Shown: one piece after another, positions 1 through 8,117 of the stretch
Numbering within the stretch: position 1 is the stretch's first letter
Layout: each line of letters opens with the position of its first letter
Origin: JAKAGE01 sp964416665
GTDB taxonomy: Bacteria > Patescibacteriota > Minisyncoccia > UBA6257 > 2-01-FULL-56-20
Length of the DNA: 64,000 nt
Assembly: GCA_964416665.1 (NCBI GenBank)
Contig: CAYQFA010000001.1
Coordinates: 51,052-115,051 of the forward strand
Direction: 5' to 3'
Position numbers and translations under genes: made by a program
The notes under the pieces: model-generated
What the model was told of the DNA's origin: nothing
The model's database searches: none
The model's input: only the letters and a program-made list of their open reading frames with translations

Positions 1-486
1 GATTGCATGAGGGCATGGTCAAAAAATAAAACTGTCGCGATCCGCAGCCCGAAGGCAACAAGGCCGTGGCAACATGTTTTGGAGCCGCTGAGCGGATATT
101 TATTGTTGGGAGAAGCGTTGCTGGGCGACGCTTCATTGTCCGGTTCAAGCTTCAACTTCGGGCCGAGGTCCGATTATACGCAGACGGTGCAAACGGTTTT
201 GGAAGATCTGAGCGCCTGCTGGCAGTTTTCTTCCCCGAAGGAAGCTTATGCGGTCGTCGATGGGACGAAGTTCCACGAGGCCGGACTGCTGAAACTGAAT
301 TGTGAAAAGGCGGCATACTATTTAAAATGGTCTCCCGTTCTTGATTATAAAACCTGTGTTGATTTTACCGGAAAATGGTACTTTTCTTTCTATAAGAAAA
401 AAGAGGATATGATGGATTACACCCTGAACCAGATAAAAGAGTATGAGCGGCTGGCCGCCGCCATGAAACTGCCATGGACAAATTGA
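1..486 (+). CDS. rfbG: CDP-glucose 4,6-dehydratase, C-terminal part (5' end outside window)
   Basis: The reading frame is open from base 1 and ends with TGA at 484-486, so only about 161 C-terminal residues are visible. The stretch IRSPKATRPWQHVLEPLSGY matches the conserved C-terminal block of CDP-glucose 4,6-dehydratases, and FNFGP follows as in that family. The enzyme is an extended SDR that converts CDP-glucose to CDP-4-keto-6-deoxyglucose in the cytoplasm, the first step toward CDP-linked deoxysugars. The NAD-binding Rossmann part lies upstream of the window. The next gene, a cupin epimerase, overlaps it by 13 nt, which implies translational coupling in one pathway. A GDP-mannose 4,6-dehydratase-like relative is the main alternative; the PWQHV block favours the CDP-glucose family. 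Confidence 0.85.
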   Translation, partial: DCMRAWSKNKTVAIRSPKATRPWQHVLEPLSGYLLLGEALLGDASLSGSSFNFGPRSDYTQTVQTVLEDLSACWQFSSPKEAYAVVDGTKFHEAGLLKLNCEKAAYYLKWSPVLDYKTCVDFTGKWYFSFYKKKEDMMDYTLNQIKEYERLAAAMKLPWTN

Positions 487-908
487 TCTCGGGGGTCGTT
501 CTTACTCCACTCAAGGTCATCGCCAATCCGCTTGGGGACGTGTACCACGGCATGAAAAAATCCGATCCCGGTTTCGCCGGCTTTGGAGAGGCTTATTTTT
601 CCACCGTTAATAAAGGTGATATCAAATCTTGGAAAAAACATACTTCGATGACCTTGAACCTCGTCGTACCCGTCGGGGCGATTCGTTTTGTCGTTCATGA
701 TGACAGGGAGGGGAGCGAGACCAAAGGTTTATTCAACGATTTCACGCTTTCTCTGGATAATTATCAACGGCTCACGGTGCCACCGGGAGTGTGGATGGCC
801 TTTCAGGGCGTCGGTGAGAAAAATCTTTTATTGAACGTTGCCAATTTGGAACACGTGCCGGAGGAGGGCGCCCGCGTCGAGCTCGGAACATTTCCTTATC
901 GCTGGTAA
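474..908 (+). CDS. RmlC-like cupin sugar epimerase
   Basis: 144 residues, of the size and pattern of RmlC/WxcM-like cupins related to dTDP-4-dehydrorhamnose 3,5-epimerase. The core includes VVPVGAIRFVVHDDRE, which resembles the family stretch that ends in an acidic/Arg pair, and LTVPPGVWMAFQG, the typical PPG-W barrel strand. The start at 474 lies inside the end of the dehydratase gene (13-nt overlap). By context it probably epimerises or isomerises the 4-keto-6-deoxy sugar made by the upstream enzyme. A sugar 3,4-ketoisomerase is an alternative. The exact substrate cannot be read from sequence. Confidence 0.75.
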   Translation: MDKLISGVVLTPLKVIANPLGDVYHGMKKSDPGFAGFGEAYFSTVNKGDIKSWKKHTSMTLNLVVPVGAIRFVVHDDREGSETKGLFNDFTLSLDNYQRLTVPPGVWMAFQGVGEKNLLLNVANLEHVPEEGARVELGTFPYRW

Positions 909-909
909 T

Positions 910-1890
910 ATGCGGATATTCATTACCGGGGCAAGCGGATATCTGGGAGCGCGGATCAGTAAGTTTTTCGCAGATAGGGGAGATCAGGTCTTTACGCTAT
1001 GTTTTTCTGCGATTCCCGACGATCCGGAGTGGGTGAATGCCATGGAGGAGGTTCTTGTTGGCGATGTCCGCGATGAGAACTTAATGAAGGAGGTCGCCAA
1101 CAAAAAGATGGACGCCATTATACACTTGGTGTCCCTGGACCAGAAACAATCCGGTGGGTTGCCGTCGTTCGTGTCATCCGTCAACGTGGCGCCGACATGG
1201 AGTTTGCTTGACGTCTTTTCCGGGCAGGGACTCAAGCAATTCATCTATTTTTCCACCGTCCATGTCTACGGCAACCTCGACGCGTTGGGCGGCGAAACCA
1301 TAACGGAGAGCAGGGAATTGGATTGCAAAAATCCTTATGCCCTCACGCATGCGTTGGGCGAGGAGATCTGCGATTATTATGCTAAGACGTCGGACACGGC
1401 TTGCACGATTCTCAGACTATCGAACAGCTATGGAAGTCCCGTGCTCCTGAACGCCAATTGTTGGCAACTCGTAGTGAACAATCTATGCAAGAGCGCTTTT
1501 GAAAAAAAGAAGATTGAATTGTCGGGGGATGGTTCTTCGATGAGGGATTTCATCCACGGGGACGATGTTTGCCGGGCCGTCGAGGCCGTGATGGATCGGT
1601 CGGCCGTTCGTGCTCCCGCCGCGGATATCTTCAATGTCTCCTCCGGCACGGCCCTCACGGTATTGGAGCTCGCTGGGGTGGTACGAGAAGAATATCAAAG
1701 GCGTTACGGAGAGAACATTCCCGTATCAACATCAAACGGCGCTTGCGATAATTTTGATTTGTTCAAGGACAAAGCGAAGTACACTATTTCAAACACCGGT
1801 CTGAAAAATATAGGTTTTGTGCCAAAAAACGACTTGAAAGACGGTATCAATGGCCTCTTTTCTTTCTTAGAGCTGAACAATAAAGCGTGA
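910..1890 (+). CDS. NAD-dependent sugar epimerase/dehydratase (extended SDR), catalytic Lys replaced
   Basis: 326 residues from ATG 910, one base after the stop of the cupin gene. The N-terminus has the dinucleotide-binding TGASGYLG (residues 6-13) and an SDR strand FSTVHVYG. The usual YxxxK dyad is replaced by Y-A-L-T-H near residue 143, so the catalytic lysine is a histidine. This may alter the mechanism or leave a binding-only protein. By position it should act on the 4-keto sugar made by the two preceding genes (4-reductase or epimerase). An upstream in-frame start at 838 would overlap the cupin gene by 71 nt and is less likely. Confidence 0.8.
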   Translation: MRIFITGASGYLGARISKFFADRGDQVFTLCFSAIPDDPEWVNAMEEVLVGDVRDENLMKEVANKKMDAIIHLVSLDQKQSGGLPSFVSSVNVAPTWSLLDVFSGQGLKQFIYFSTVHVYGNLDALGGETITESRELDCKNPYALTHALGEEICDYYAKTSDTACTILRLSNSYGSPVLLNANCWQLVVNNLCKSAFEKKKIELSGDGSSMRDFIHGDDVCRAVEAVMDRSAVRAPAADIFNVSSGTALTVLELAGVVREEYQRRYGENIPVSTSNGACDNFDLFKDKAKYTISNTGLKNIGFVPKNDLKDGINGLFSFLELNNKA

Positions 1891-1896
1891 TACAAT
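1891..1896 (+). promoter_or_regulatory. -10 element (TACAAT) of a predicted leaderless transcript
   Basis: TACAAT preceded by TG (extended -10), ending 6 nt before the ATG at 1903. The expected transcription start would be at or next to the A of that ATG. Confidence 0.5.
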
Positions 1897-1902
1897 GTGG
1901 GG

Positions 1903-2811
1903 ATGGCTCGCAAAATAACCGTTCTTCTTATGGGTGGGTTGGGCAATCAGATGTTCCAGTATGCGGCCGGTTTTAGCCTTGCAAAAAAGAACAACGCGCA
2001 GCTTTTCCTCGACACGACGCTTCTCAACGACCGTTTTCCGCGGAAGGAATTTACCTTTCGCACACTGGATCTTGATATTTTTGGCATCGCGCCGAATTTT
2101 ACGACGTTTTCGAAGGTCTCTCAAGCGATGCCGATTCCCGGCGTCTGGCTCGGCATAGATTATTCGTTGATAAAAGCGAGGGATGTTCTCGGGATCCAAA
2201 AAACGATAAAAGAGCGATCTCCCGTGTTCGACCCCGATATTTTCAATATGGAAAGTAACGCTCTCTTGTTCGGATATTGGCAAAGCGAAAAATATTTTGA
2301 AAACGTAAAGGACGACCTTCGCGCCGTCTTCGATTTCAAGATCCCGCTTGCAGGCGTAGCAAAAGAAATCGCGGAAAAGATAAAAAGTACCAACTCAGTC
2401 GCACTTTTTGTGCGCCGCGGGGATTACGTTAACTTTGCGCGTGTGCGCGCGGAAATGGGCGATACCAACATAACGTACTATAAAAATGCCATTACTTACA
2501 TCGCGGAACGCGTCAATAATCCCGCGTTCTTTATCTTTTCGAACGATATCGAGTGGTGCAGGGACAATTTGAAAATTCCTTTTCCTGCCATGTATATAGA
2601 CAACGATCCGGCGAAGGTCGGCCCCAAGTTCTCTTATCAATTGCAGCACATGTCCCTTTGTAAGCACAATATCATCGCGAACAGCACGTTTCCCTGGTGG
2701 GGTGCGTGGTTGAATCCGAACCCACAGAAAATAGTGATCGCGCCGCGCCAGTGGAACCTTCTTTTGCCGAGTGGGCAGGGTCCGGTACCTTCAGACTGGA
2801 TAAAAATGTAG
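1903..2811 (+). CDS. alpha-1,2-fucosyltransferase family protein (GT11)
   Basis: 302 residues. The N-terminal GGLGNQMFQYAAG motif, the VRRGDY donor-binding motif near the middle and the STFPWWGAWL motif near the C-terminus are diagnostic for glycosyltransferase family 11, which moves fucose (or a related 6-deoxysugar) from GDP-sugar to glycan. It is cytosolic and should decorate the repeat unit made by this locus. ATG 1903 was preferred over GTG 1897 because the -10 hexamer ends at 1896. No Shine-Dalgarno is visible. No GDP-fucose synthesis gene lies in the window, so the donor may be made elsewhere or be a different deoxysugar. Confidence 0.88.
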   Translation: MARKITVLLMGGLGNQMFQYAAGFSLAKKNNAQLFLDTTLLNDRFPRKEFTFRTLDLDIFGIAPNFTTFSKVSQAMPIPGVWLGIDYSLIKARDVLGIQKTIKERSPVFDPDIFNMESNALLFGYWQSEKYFENVKDDLRAVFDFKIPLAGVAKEIAEKIKSTNSVALFVRRGDYVNFARVRAEMGDTNITYYKNAITYIAERVNNPAFFIFSNDIEWCRDNLKIPFPAMYIDNDPAKVGPKFSYQLQHMSLCKHNIIANSTFPWWGAWLNPNPQKIVIAPRQWNLLLPSGQGPVPSDWIKM

Positions 2812-2816
2812 CATCC

Positions 2817-3845
2817 ATGAAGAAGTATTTTTATATTCTGAACCATCCTCTTTGTCCGACCCCGTATACCCACCGTTTTTTTGTCGAGAAATTCGCTTCG
2901 GGTTTCACCTACCATGGCTATGAGGTGAAGCTGATCTCGTCACCGCAGGAGATCGTGGGCCCGGGCGTGATGATGATCTACGATGCCGGATTTTATTTCT
3001 ATTGGAACGATGGCATAAGGAATCTTCGTCGGGATTTTTTCATCATTGTCGACAGGGCTTTCAAAGCGCTGAAGTTAACGTGGTTCTCCGATCTCTGTTG
3101 GCATCTTCGCAAGAAGGCGATCATGCAATTTGCCCCGACGTTGAAAGAAAAGAATGTGGTATTGTTGGGATGGTTCTGGTTCTGGCAGAAGAAATTTTTC
3201 GACGACAACAGCATAAAGATCGTCTACACCGGTGAATACTTCTATCGAGAACCGGTTCACCGGCATCGTAAGGCGTGGTGGCATTTTTATACTGAGAATC
3301 GTGAGGGCCATGCGTTACCCATCCAGTTCGCCGCCGCGATGGATCCTCTCGTCGTAGGGTCGGATCCGGAAGCGAAAAGGGATATTATGGTATCATTCGT
3401 AGGGGAGCGAAAGTATAAGCCCGACTGGCAGGCCCTGTTCAATAAGCGGTCGGACTGTCGGATCGTGCCTACTCCTCCCTACATTCCCGAACTCGAGCGA
3501 ATTGATATTTATAAGAGAAGTCTTGTTTCCTTAGGGCTTGAAGGATGTCCTCTTATAAGAGATGGGCTTGTGACGGAAAGGATTTTTGAGGCCTTGGCAT
3601 ACGGGGCCGTGTGCATTACCAACCATGATGAAGCCGTTGAAGCGACGAACGGCGCCGCGGTCTTTGCAAAGGATGCAAACGATGCGGAGGAGAAGGTGAA
3701 ATATTTTTCCGCCGATAGGGCCGCAGCGACGAGGCAGAGGGCGTTGGGATTTCGGTTTGTGAAAGAACAGGGGACATATGCTCATCAGGCAGGGAAATTC
3801 ATTGCACTTATAGAAGGCGGTGTTCAGCAAAATTCTCATTTGTAA
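2817..3845 (+). CDS. glycosyltransferase, family 1-like (CgeB-like C-terminus)
   Basis: 342 residues from ATG 2817, 5 nt after the fucosyltransferase stop. The C-terminal half has the pattern of retaining GT-B enzymes: IYKRSLVSLGLEG, then TERIFEALAYGAVCITN, where the Glu and the EALAYG loop bind the nucleotide sugar. The N-terminal half is rich in Trp/Phe and less typical. It probably adds one sugar of the surface glycan at the cytoplasmic membrane face. Donor and acceptor are unknown. Confidence 0.65.
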   Translation: MKKYFYILNHPLCPTPYTHRFFVEKFASGFTYHGYEVKLISSPQEIVGPGVMMIYDAGFYFYWNDGIRNLRRDFFIIVDRAFKALKLTWFSDLCWHLRKKAIMQFAPTLKEKNVVLLGWFWFWQKKFFDDNSIKIVYTGEYFYREPVHRHRKAWWHFYTENREGHALPIQFAAAMDPLVVGSDPEAKRDIMVSFVGERKYKPDWQALFNKRSDCRIVPTPPYIPELERIDIYKRSLVSLGLEGCPLIRDGLVTERIFEALAYGAVCITNHDEAVEATNGAAVFAKDANDAEEKVKYFSADRAAATRQRALGFRFVKEQGTYAHQAGKFIALIEGGVQQNSHL

Positions 3846-3847
3846 CA

Positions 3848-4516
3848 ATGGACATAAGAAAAAAATTTTTAGGTGTCGGTAAGACCATCAGGGATGCTAT
3901 TCTTTACGATAAGTATCAAAAGATACACTTACAATTTCTCAAAGATTTTGGGGAGGACACCTTGCGTCTTGATTACGACTTTCTTACCGAAGATTCGGTG
4001 GTCTTTGATTTAGGTGGCTATCGCGGGCAGTCGACAAGCGATCTGTTCTCGAAATATGGGCCGAATATGTATGTTTTTGAGCCAGTCGAGGAGTATGCTG
4101 ATTTTCTTCGCAAAAGATTTGCGAGGAGGAGCAACAAGATAAAAATATTCCAATTTGGACTTGGCAGTAGGACCGAAGAACAAACAATAAAGCTCGAGGC
4201 CGAAGGGTCAAGTACTTATAAATCGGCAGGCGACACTTCTATACATATCGAGGATTTTATGGAATTTGTAAAAAGGGAAAAAATTGAAAAGATCGACCTC
4301 CTGGAGATAAATATCGAAGGTGGAGAATATGATGTGCTGCCATATTTAATAGAGACGGGATATATTAAAAACATACGTGCGTTACAGATACAATTTCACA
4401 ACTTAATGAAAGACGCGCCGCAAAGGGTTGCCAAGATAAGGGAGGGGCTCGCAAAGACCCATGTTTGTGATTATAGCTACGATTTTAGCTGGGATGGTTG
4501 GACGTTGAAAAAATAA
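3848..4516 (+). CDS. FkbM-family methyltransferase
   Basis: 222 residues. SAM-binding pattern VVFDLGGYRGQST, the acidic strand MYVFEPVEEY, and the FkbM signature IDLLEINIEGGEYDVL near the C-terminus. FkbM-type enzymes O-methylate sugars or polyketides. In a glycan locus, sugar O-methylation is the natural reading. It begins 2 nt after the preceding gene. G+C is lower here (many AAA/ATA codons) than in the neighbours, a possible sign of separate acquisition. Confidence 0.85.
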   Translation: MDIRKKFLGVGKTIRDAILYDKYQKIHLQFLKDFGEDTLRLDYDFLTEDSVVFDLGGYRGQSTSDLFSKYGPNMYVFEPVEEYADFLRKRFARRSNKIKIFQFGLGSRTEEQTIKLEAEGSSTYKSAGDTSIHIEDFMEFVKREKIEKIDLLEINIEGGEYDVLPYLIETGYIKNIRALQIQFHNLMKDAPQRVAKIREGLAKTHVCDYSYDFSWDGWTLKK

Positions 4517-4538
4517 AGATGGATAGAATTTCAACGCT

Positions 4539-5315
4539 ATGGATTATATATTGAAAAAGATAAGATTTTTATATAAAGAGCAGGGGATACTCGGCCCAAC
4601 CCGCGCGCTTGGTCGGAAGATCTATTATTATGGTATCCGAATTCCCGGACATTTTTTTTCCTACCTTTGGGCAGTGACGATAAGGAGGAAGAGATTTCCA
4701 ACATTCGCCTTTGAGGGGAAGACCTACGACTATCTTTGCAGCTATAAGAATTTTGCGTGGCTGTCGGAAAGGACAGCCGAGGTTCCCATCGCCGCCGGGT
4801 ATATGCGGGACGCGCTCGCGAAGGGGAGTCGGGTTTTGGAGGTTGGCGATGTTCTCCGGCAGTATACCGGCCTGCGCGCGCAAGACATTGTCGATAAGTA
4901 TGAGTATCGCAAAGGTATTATTAACGAGGATATCGAAGAATTTGTGCCCAAGGAGCGCTATGATTTCATTGTGAGCGTTTCCACCATGGAACACGTGGGT
5001 TGGGATGCGCCGGATATTCGCGATCCCGAAAAATCCGCCCGTGTGATGCGCCTGTTCAAAGATAAATTCCTTACCCCCGGAGGAATGGGCGTCATCACGC
5101 TTCCCGTGGGTCAGAATCCCGAGCTTGATAAACGCCTGCGTGCCCACGCCCTTCCTTTCACAGAAACCTATTTTTTGAAGAGGATATCGAAAGAGAACGA
5201 ATGGGTGGAAACCGACGAGGCTGACGCGTTCACGAAAAAATATCACTCGCCTTTTCCCAACGCGAACGCCATTGTTATTGGTATTATTCGGGCAGAAGGG
5301 AAAGACAAGGCATGA
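4539..5315 (+). CDS. SAM-methyltransferase-like protein with degenerate SAM motif
   Basis: 258 residues. The fold pattern resembles class I methyltransferases: SRVLEVGDVL for motif I, YDFIVSVSTMEHVG for the motif II/III region, LTPGGMGVITLPVG for the later strand. The usual GxGxG of motif I is lost (EVGDVL in place of EVGCG), so activity is uncertain. Its stop overlaps the next start (ATGA at 5312-5315). It probably modifies the glycan or its lipid carrier. Acceptor unknown. Confidence 0.65.
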   Translation: MDYILKKIRFLYKEQGILGPTRALGRKIYYYGIRIPGHFFSYLWAVTIRRKRFPTFAFEGKTYDYLCSYKNFAWLSERTAEVPIAAGYMRDALAKGSRVLEVGDVLRQYTGLRAQDIVDKYEYRKGIINEDIEEFVPKERYDFIVSVSTMEHVGWDAPDIRDPEKSARVMRLFKDKFLTPGGMGVITLPVGQNPELDKRLRAHALPFTETYFLKRISKENEWVETDEADAFTKKYHSPFPNANAIVIGIIRAEGKDKA

Positions 5316-6382
5316 TAAGAATATTCTCCATAAAACCATTTTCGGGGAGTCCCACCGATGGCATTGATAATGTGAATAGTGCCGTATTCAAGCGTCTTGA
5401 TCTTGCGCGCATAGAATTCCACTCTGAAATGGCAGACGGCATTTTGGAAGAGGGGAGCATAAAAAAGTTGGCGATGGGGCCACGCGGGGGGATAAGGAAG
5501 ATCATTCATAAAATAATCTTGCTGCGGCGCATGAATCCCGAATATTTATTTGGGATAGGGACCGTCTCCGACGTCGTCTTTATATTGGCGAAACCTCGCC
5601 GGACGAAATATGTGATCGCATGGCACACCGTCCTTTTTAAGAATAGCTCGTCATGGCGCGTTCGTACGCCCTGGTTCTTGAGGGTTTTCATTTTCAATCG
5701 CGCAGACTTTATTATCACCGTCTCTACGTTTTCGGCTGACGCAATACGACATTTTTTCCCACACAAGAAAGTCATTGTTATATTAAACGGCGTGGATGTA
5801 ACTCTTTTCGACACCGTCCGGGGAGATCAGGGTTATTTGCACGAAAAATATCACATCGATTTTTCGAAGCCAGTTATGGTATTCGTGGGCGCCATGAGCG
5901 AGAGAAAGCGGCCGGATATCTTCTTCAAGCTCTCGGAGGACTTTCCGGGGGCAAACTTCGTTGCAGTCGGAAGGGATCCCGTGGGTTGGGATTTTCTCCG
6001 CTCTCCGCGCTCCGCTCATTTTCAGTGGATAGAGTCGATGCCCCGCGAAGATATCGCCCGTCTTTTTGCGGCGAGTAGAATATTTGTTTTTCCCAGCCTG
6101 AACGATGCTTCGGCAGCGGTTATTTTGGAGGCGATGGCATCCGGGTGCGTCCCCATCGTTTCGAGAAGCGGGGGGAGCCCGGAATTCTTTAAGGAGGGTG
6201 TTAGTGGATTTTCCATTCCTGTAGACGACGAGGAAATAGCGGCCTTCTCTCAGAGAATAAAGCTACTTCTCGGCGATGCCGTTTTCGACCCAGCGCGATT
6301 GATGGCGCGAAAAGAGGCGGAACAGCACTCCCTGGACGCTGTTGCCAAGCAATACGAAAAAATTTTTGAAGAAAATGTCTAA
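5312..6382 (+). CDS. glycosyltransferase family 4 protein
   Basis: 356 residues, typical GT-B length. The central linker is followed by VMVFVGAMSERKRPD (donor-domain start), then IARLFAASRIFVFPSLND and AVILEAMASGCVPIVS, the E-x7-E region that binds the nucleotide diphosphate. ILNGVDVTLFD is also typical of GT4. ATGA overlap with the preceding gene and an 8-nt overlap with the following GT2 gene indicate a tightly packed operon. Confidence 0.88.
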   Translation: MIRIFSIKPFSGSPTDGIDNVNSAVFKRLDLARIEFHSEMADGILEEGSIKKLAMGPRGGIRKIIHKIILLRRMNPEYLFGIGTVSDVVFILAKPRRTKYVIAWHTVLFKNSSSWRVRTPWFLRVFIFNRADFIITVSTFSADAIRHFFPHKKVIVILNGVDVTLFDTVRGDQGYLHEKYHIDFSKPVMVFVGAMSERKRPDIFFKLSEDFPGANFVAVGRDPVGWDFLRSPRSAHFQWIESMPREDIARLFAASRIFVFPSLNDASAAVILEAMASGCVPIVSRSGGSPEFFKEGVSGFSIPVDDEEIAAFSQRIKLLLGDAVFDPARLMARKEAEQHSLDAVAKQYEKIFEENV

Positions 6383-7250
6383 TCAAGACACCGAGCGGCA
6401 GTGTTTAGCCTTAGTCTCGATCATTATCCCCTCGTACAACTCCGCGGCATATGTCCGGGAGGCGGTGGATTCGGCTCTTGGGCAGACGTACACGAAAAAG
6501 GAGGTGATCGTCGTTGACGACGGCTCGACGGACGATATTGCCGAGATCCTCCAACCCTATGTTCGTGAGCAAAAAATAATTTATATCCATCAGGAGAACA
6601 AGGGATTGCCGGCGGCACGGAATACGGGGATAAAGGCTTCGCATGGCGAGTTCATCGCGCTTCTCGATTCGGACGATATTTTCTTGCCGAACAAGATCGA
6701 GCGGCAGGTCGCGTATCTTCGGCAGCATCCTGATTGCGGCGTGTGCTATTGCGACATGTACCAGTTTTACGAAGAGGAGCCGGAAAGGCTGCTAAAATTG
6801 GACTATACCTATTACTCGGGTGACGATGTTTTTCCGAACCTCCTCCGCATGAATTTCATAGGTCCACTTACGGTGGTTTTGCGCAAGAGCGAGATTGATC
6901 GGGTCGGTCTTTTTGATGAGACATATCGTCGTTCCGAGGATTGGGAATATTGGGTACGACTGGCGCAACATGGCGTGCGGTTCGAACATCTTCCCGAGAT
7001 GCTTGCGAAATATCGTATGCGCAGGATGAGCGCATCCCACGATTGGAAATCCGAGATCCAGAGGAAGGCGACGACCTTGCAGATCATCGAGGCTGCAAAT
7101 GCGGCAATGACGTCGGAGGAGCGGCGGAGGTACGGCATGACGGCGATACTCCGCATGCATCGTGGTAAACTATGGTATGCGTACGCGGGAACGTATTTCC
7201 CGCCGTTGCGATGGTTGCTCACATGGAGACAAAAAAACCGCCTCAAGTAA
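6375..7250 (+). CDS. glycosyltransferase family 2 protein
   Basis: 291 residues from ATG 6375, which overlaps the stop of the preceding GT4 gene by 8 nt. N-terminal LVSIIIPSYNSAAYV, VIVVDDGSTDD, the DxD-type LLDSDDIF and the later RRSEDWEYWVRLA (acceptor-side ED motif) are classic GT2 (GT-A) features. Soluble inverting enzyme, probably adding a glycan residue at the inner membrane face. Sugar specificity unknown. Confidence 0.88.
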   Translation: MSNQDTERQCLALVSIIIPSYNSAAYVREAVDSALGQTYTKKEVIVVDDGSTDDIAEILQPYVREQKIIYIHQENKGLPAARNTGIKASHGEFIALLDSDDIFLPNKIERQVAYLRQHPDCGVCYCDMYQFYEEEPERLLKLDYTYYSGDDVFPNLLRMNFIGPLTVVLRKSEIDRVGLFDETYRRSEDWEYWVRLAQHGVRFEHLPEMLAKYRMRRMSASHDWKSEIQRKATTLQIIEAANAAMTSEERRRYGMTAILRMHRGKLWYAYAGTYFPPLRWLLTWRQKNRLK

Positions 7251-8059
7251 GTATAATATTGCCGACCTACAATCGTTCCGTGCAGTTGCGCCGTGCGATT
7301 GGGAGTGTCCTTGAACAAAGTTTTACCGACTGGGAGCTCATCGTGGTTGATGACGCTTCGACTGATGATACCCCGGCGGTAGTGCGTGCGATCAGCGCGC
7401 ACGATTCGCGGGTGGTGTATGTTCGCAACGAGAAGAACAACTATCCCGATATCGCGCGAACGCTCAATCGCGGCATCGAATACGCGCGCGGCTCGCTGAT
7501 CGCGCGCATTGATGACGATGATTATTGGATAGATGATGACAAGCTCGAAAAGCAGGTCTCATTTTTTGAGCGTCACTCCGACTGCGCGGTGGTCGGGAGC
7601 GGCATGGTGCTGGTCGATCCCAACGGACACGAGATCGCGCGGTATTTAAAAAAAGAGACCGATCAGGAGATCAGAAAGACGGCGTTATTCGCCAACCCGT
7701 TCTCGCACACCACCGTCATGTTTCGCGCCGATCTCGCGCGCAAGGTCGGGGGGTATGGTGATTGGCGCTACGCGGAGGATTGGGACCTCTGGCTTAAAAT
7801 GGGCTGCGTCGGCACACTCTATAATTTTCCGGAATATTTTGCGGCCTATACGGTGAGCGGCAAGAACAAGTCGTTCGTCTATCTTCGTGCGCAGACGAAA
7901 ATGAACTTCAAATTCCTTGCGCTTCACAAGAACGAATATCCCGGCTATACGAAGGCCTACGTGATCAACCTGCTGCAATATATCTACTCCTTCCTTCCCG
8001 TCGCACTGCGACGACGCTTTCAGTCGGTGCTGTCGAATCTAAAACGGCGTCTGTTCTAA
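7223..8059 (+). CDS. glycosyltransferase family 2 protein
   Basis: 278 residues from ATG 7223, overlapping the previous gene by 28 nt. VSIILPTYNRSVQL, LIVVDDASTDD, ARIDDDDYWID and YAEDWDLWLKMG give the complete GT2 motif order. It ends with a basic C-terminal tail. It is a diverged sister of the preceding GT2 gene in sequence pattern and position, and the last gene of the 5' operon. An intergenic stretch with a hairpin follows. Confidence 0.88.
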   Translation: METKKPPQVSIILPTYNRSVQLRRAIGSVLEQSFTDWELIVVDDASTDDTPAVVRAISAHDSRVVYVRNEKNNYPDIARTLNRGIEYARGSLIARIDDDDYWIDDDKLEKQVSFFERHSDCAVVGSGMVLVDPNGHEIARYLKKETDQEIRKTALFANPFSHTTVMFRADLARKVGGYGDWRYAEDWDLWLKMGCVGTLYNFPEYFAAYTVSGKNKSFVYLRAQTKMNFKFLALHKNEYPGYTKAYVINLLQYIYSFLPVALRRRFQSVLSNLKRRLF

Positions 8060-8066
8060 CGGTCGC

Positions 8067-8082
8067 CTGCGCAGATGCGCAG
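8067..8082. terminator. short GC hairpin between glycosyltransferase and heptose genes
   Basis: CTGCGC (8067-8072) pairs with GCGCAG (8077-8082) around an AGAT loop. No T-run follows, so termination is weak or factor-dependent. Confidence 0.35.
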
Positions 8083-8111
8083 TTGACGTTTGGGCCATAT
8101 TCTAGGAGAAT
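8083..8111 (+). promoter_or_regulatory. Promoter of the heptose operon (TTGACG / GAGAAT)
   Basis: TTGACG at 8083-8088, a 17-nt spacer, then GAGAAT at 8106-8111, 6 nt before ATG 8118. The -10 region also contains AGGAGA, which could act as a Shine-Dalgarno if transcription starts further upstream. Confidence 0.45.
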
Positions 8112-8117
8112 TAAGAC

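Noticed and set aside
4569..5339. A 256-residue antisense open frame
   Set aside because: Shadow of the methyltransferase-like gene; no family pattern and no promoter.
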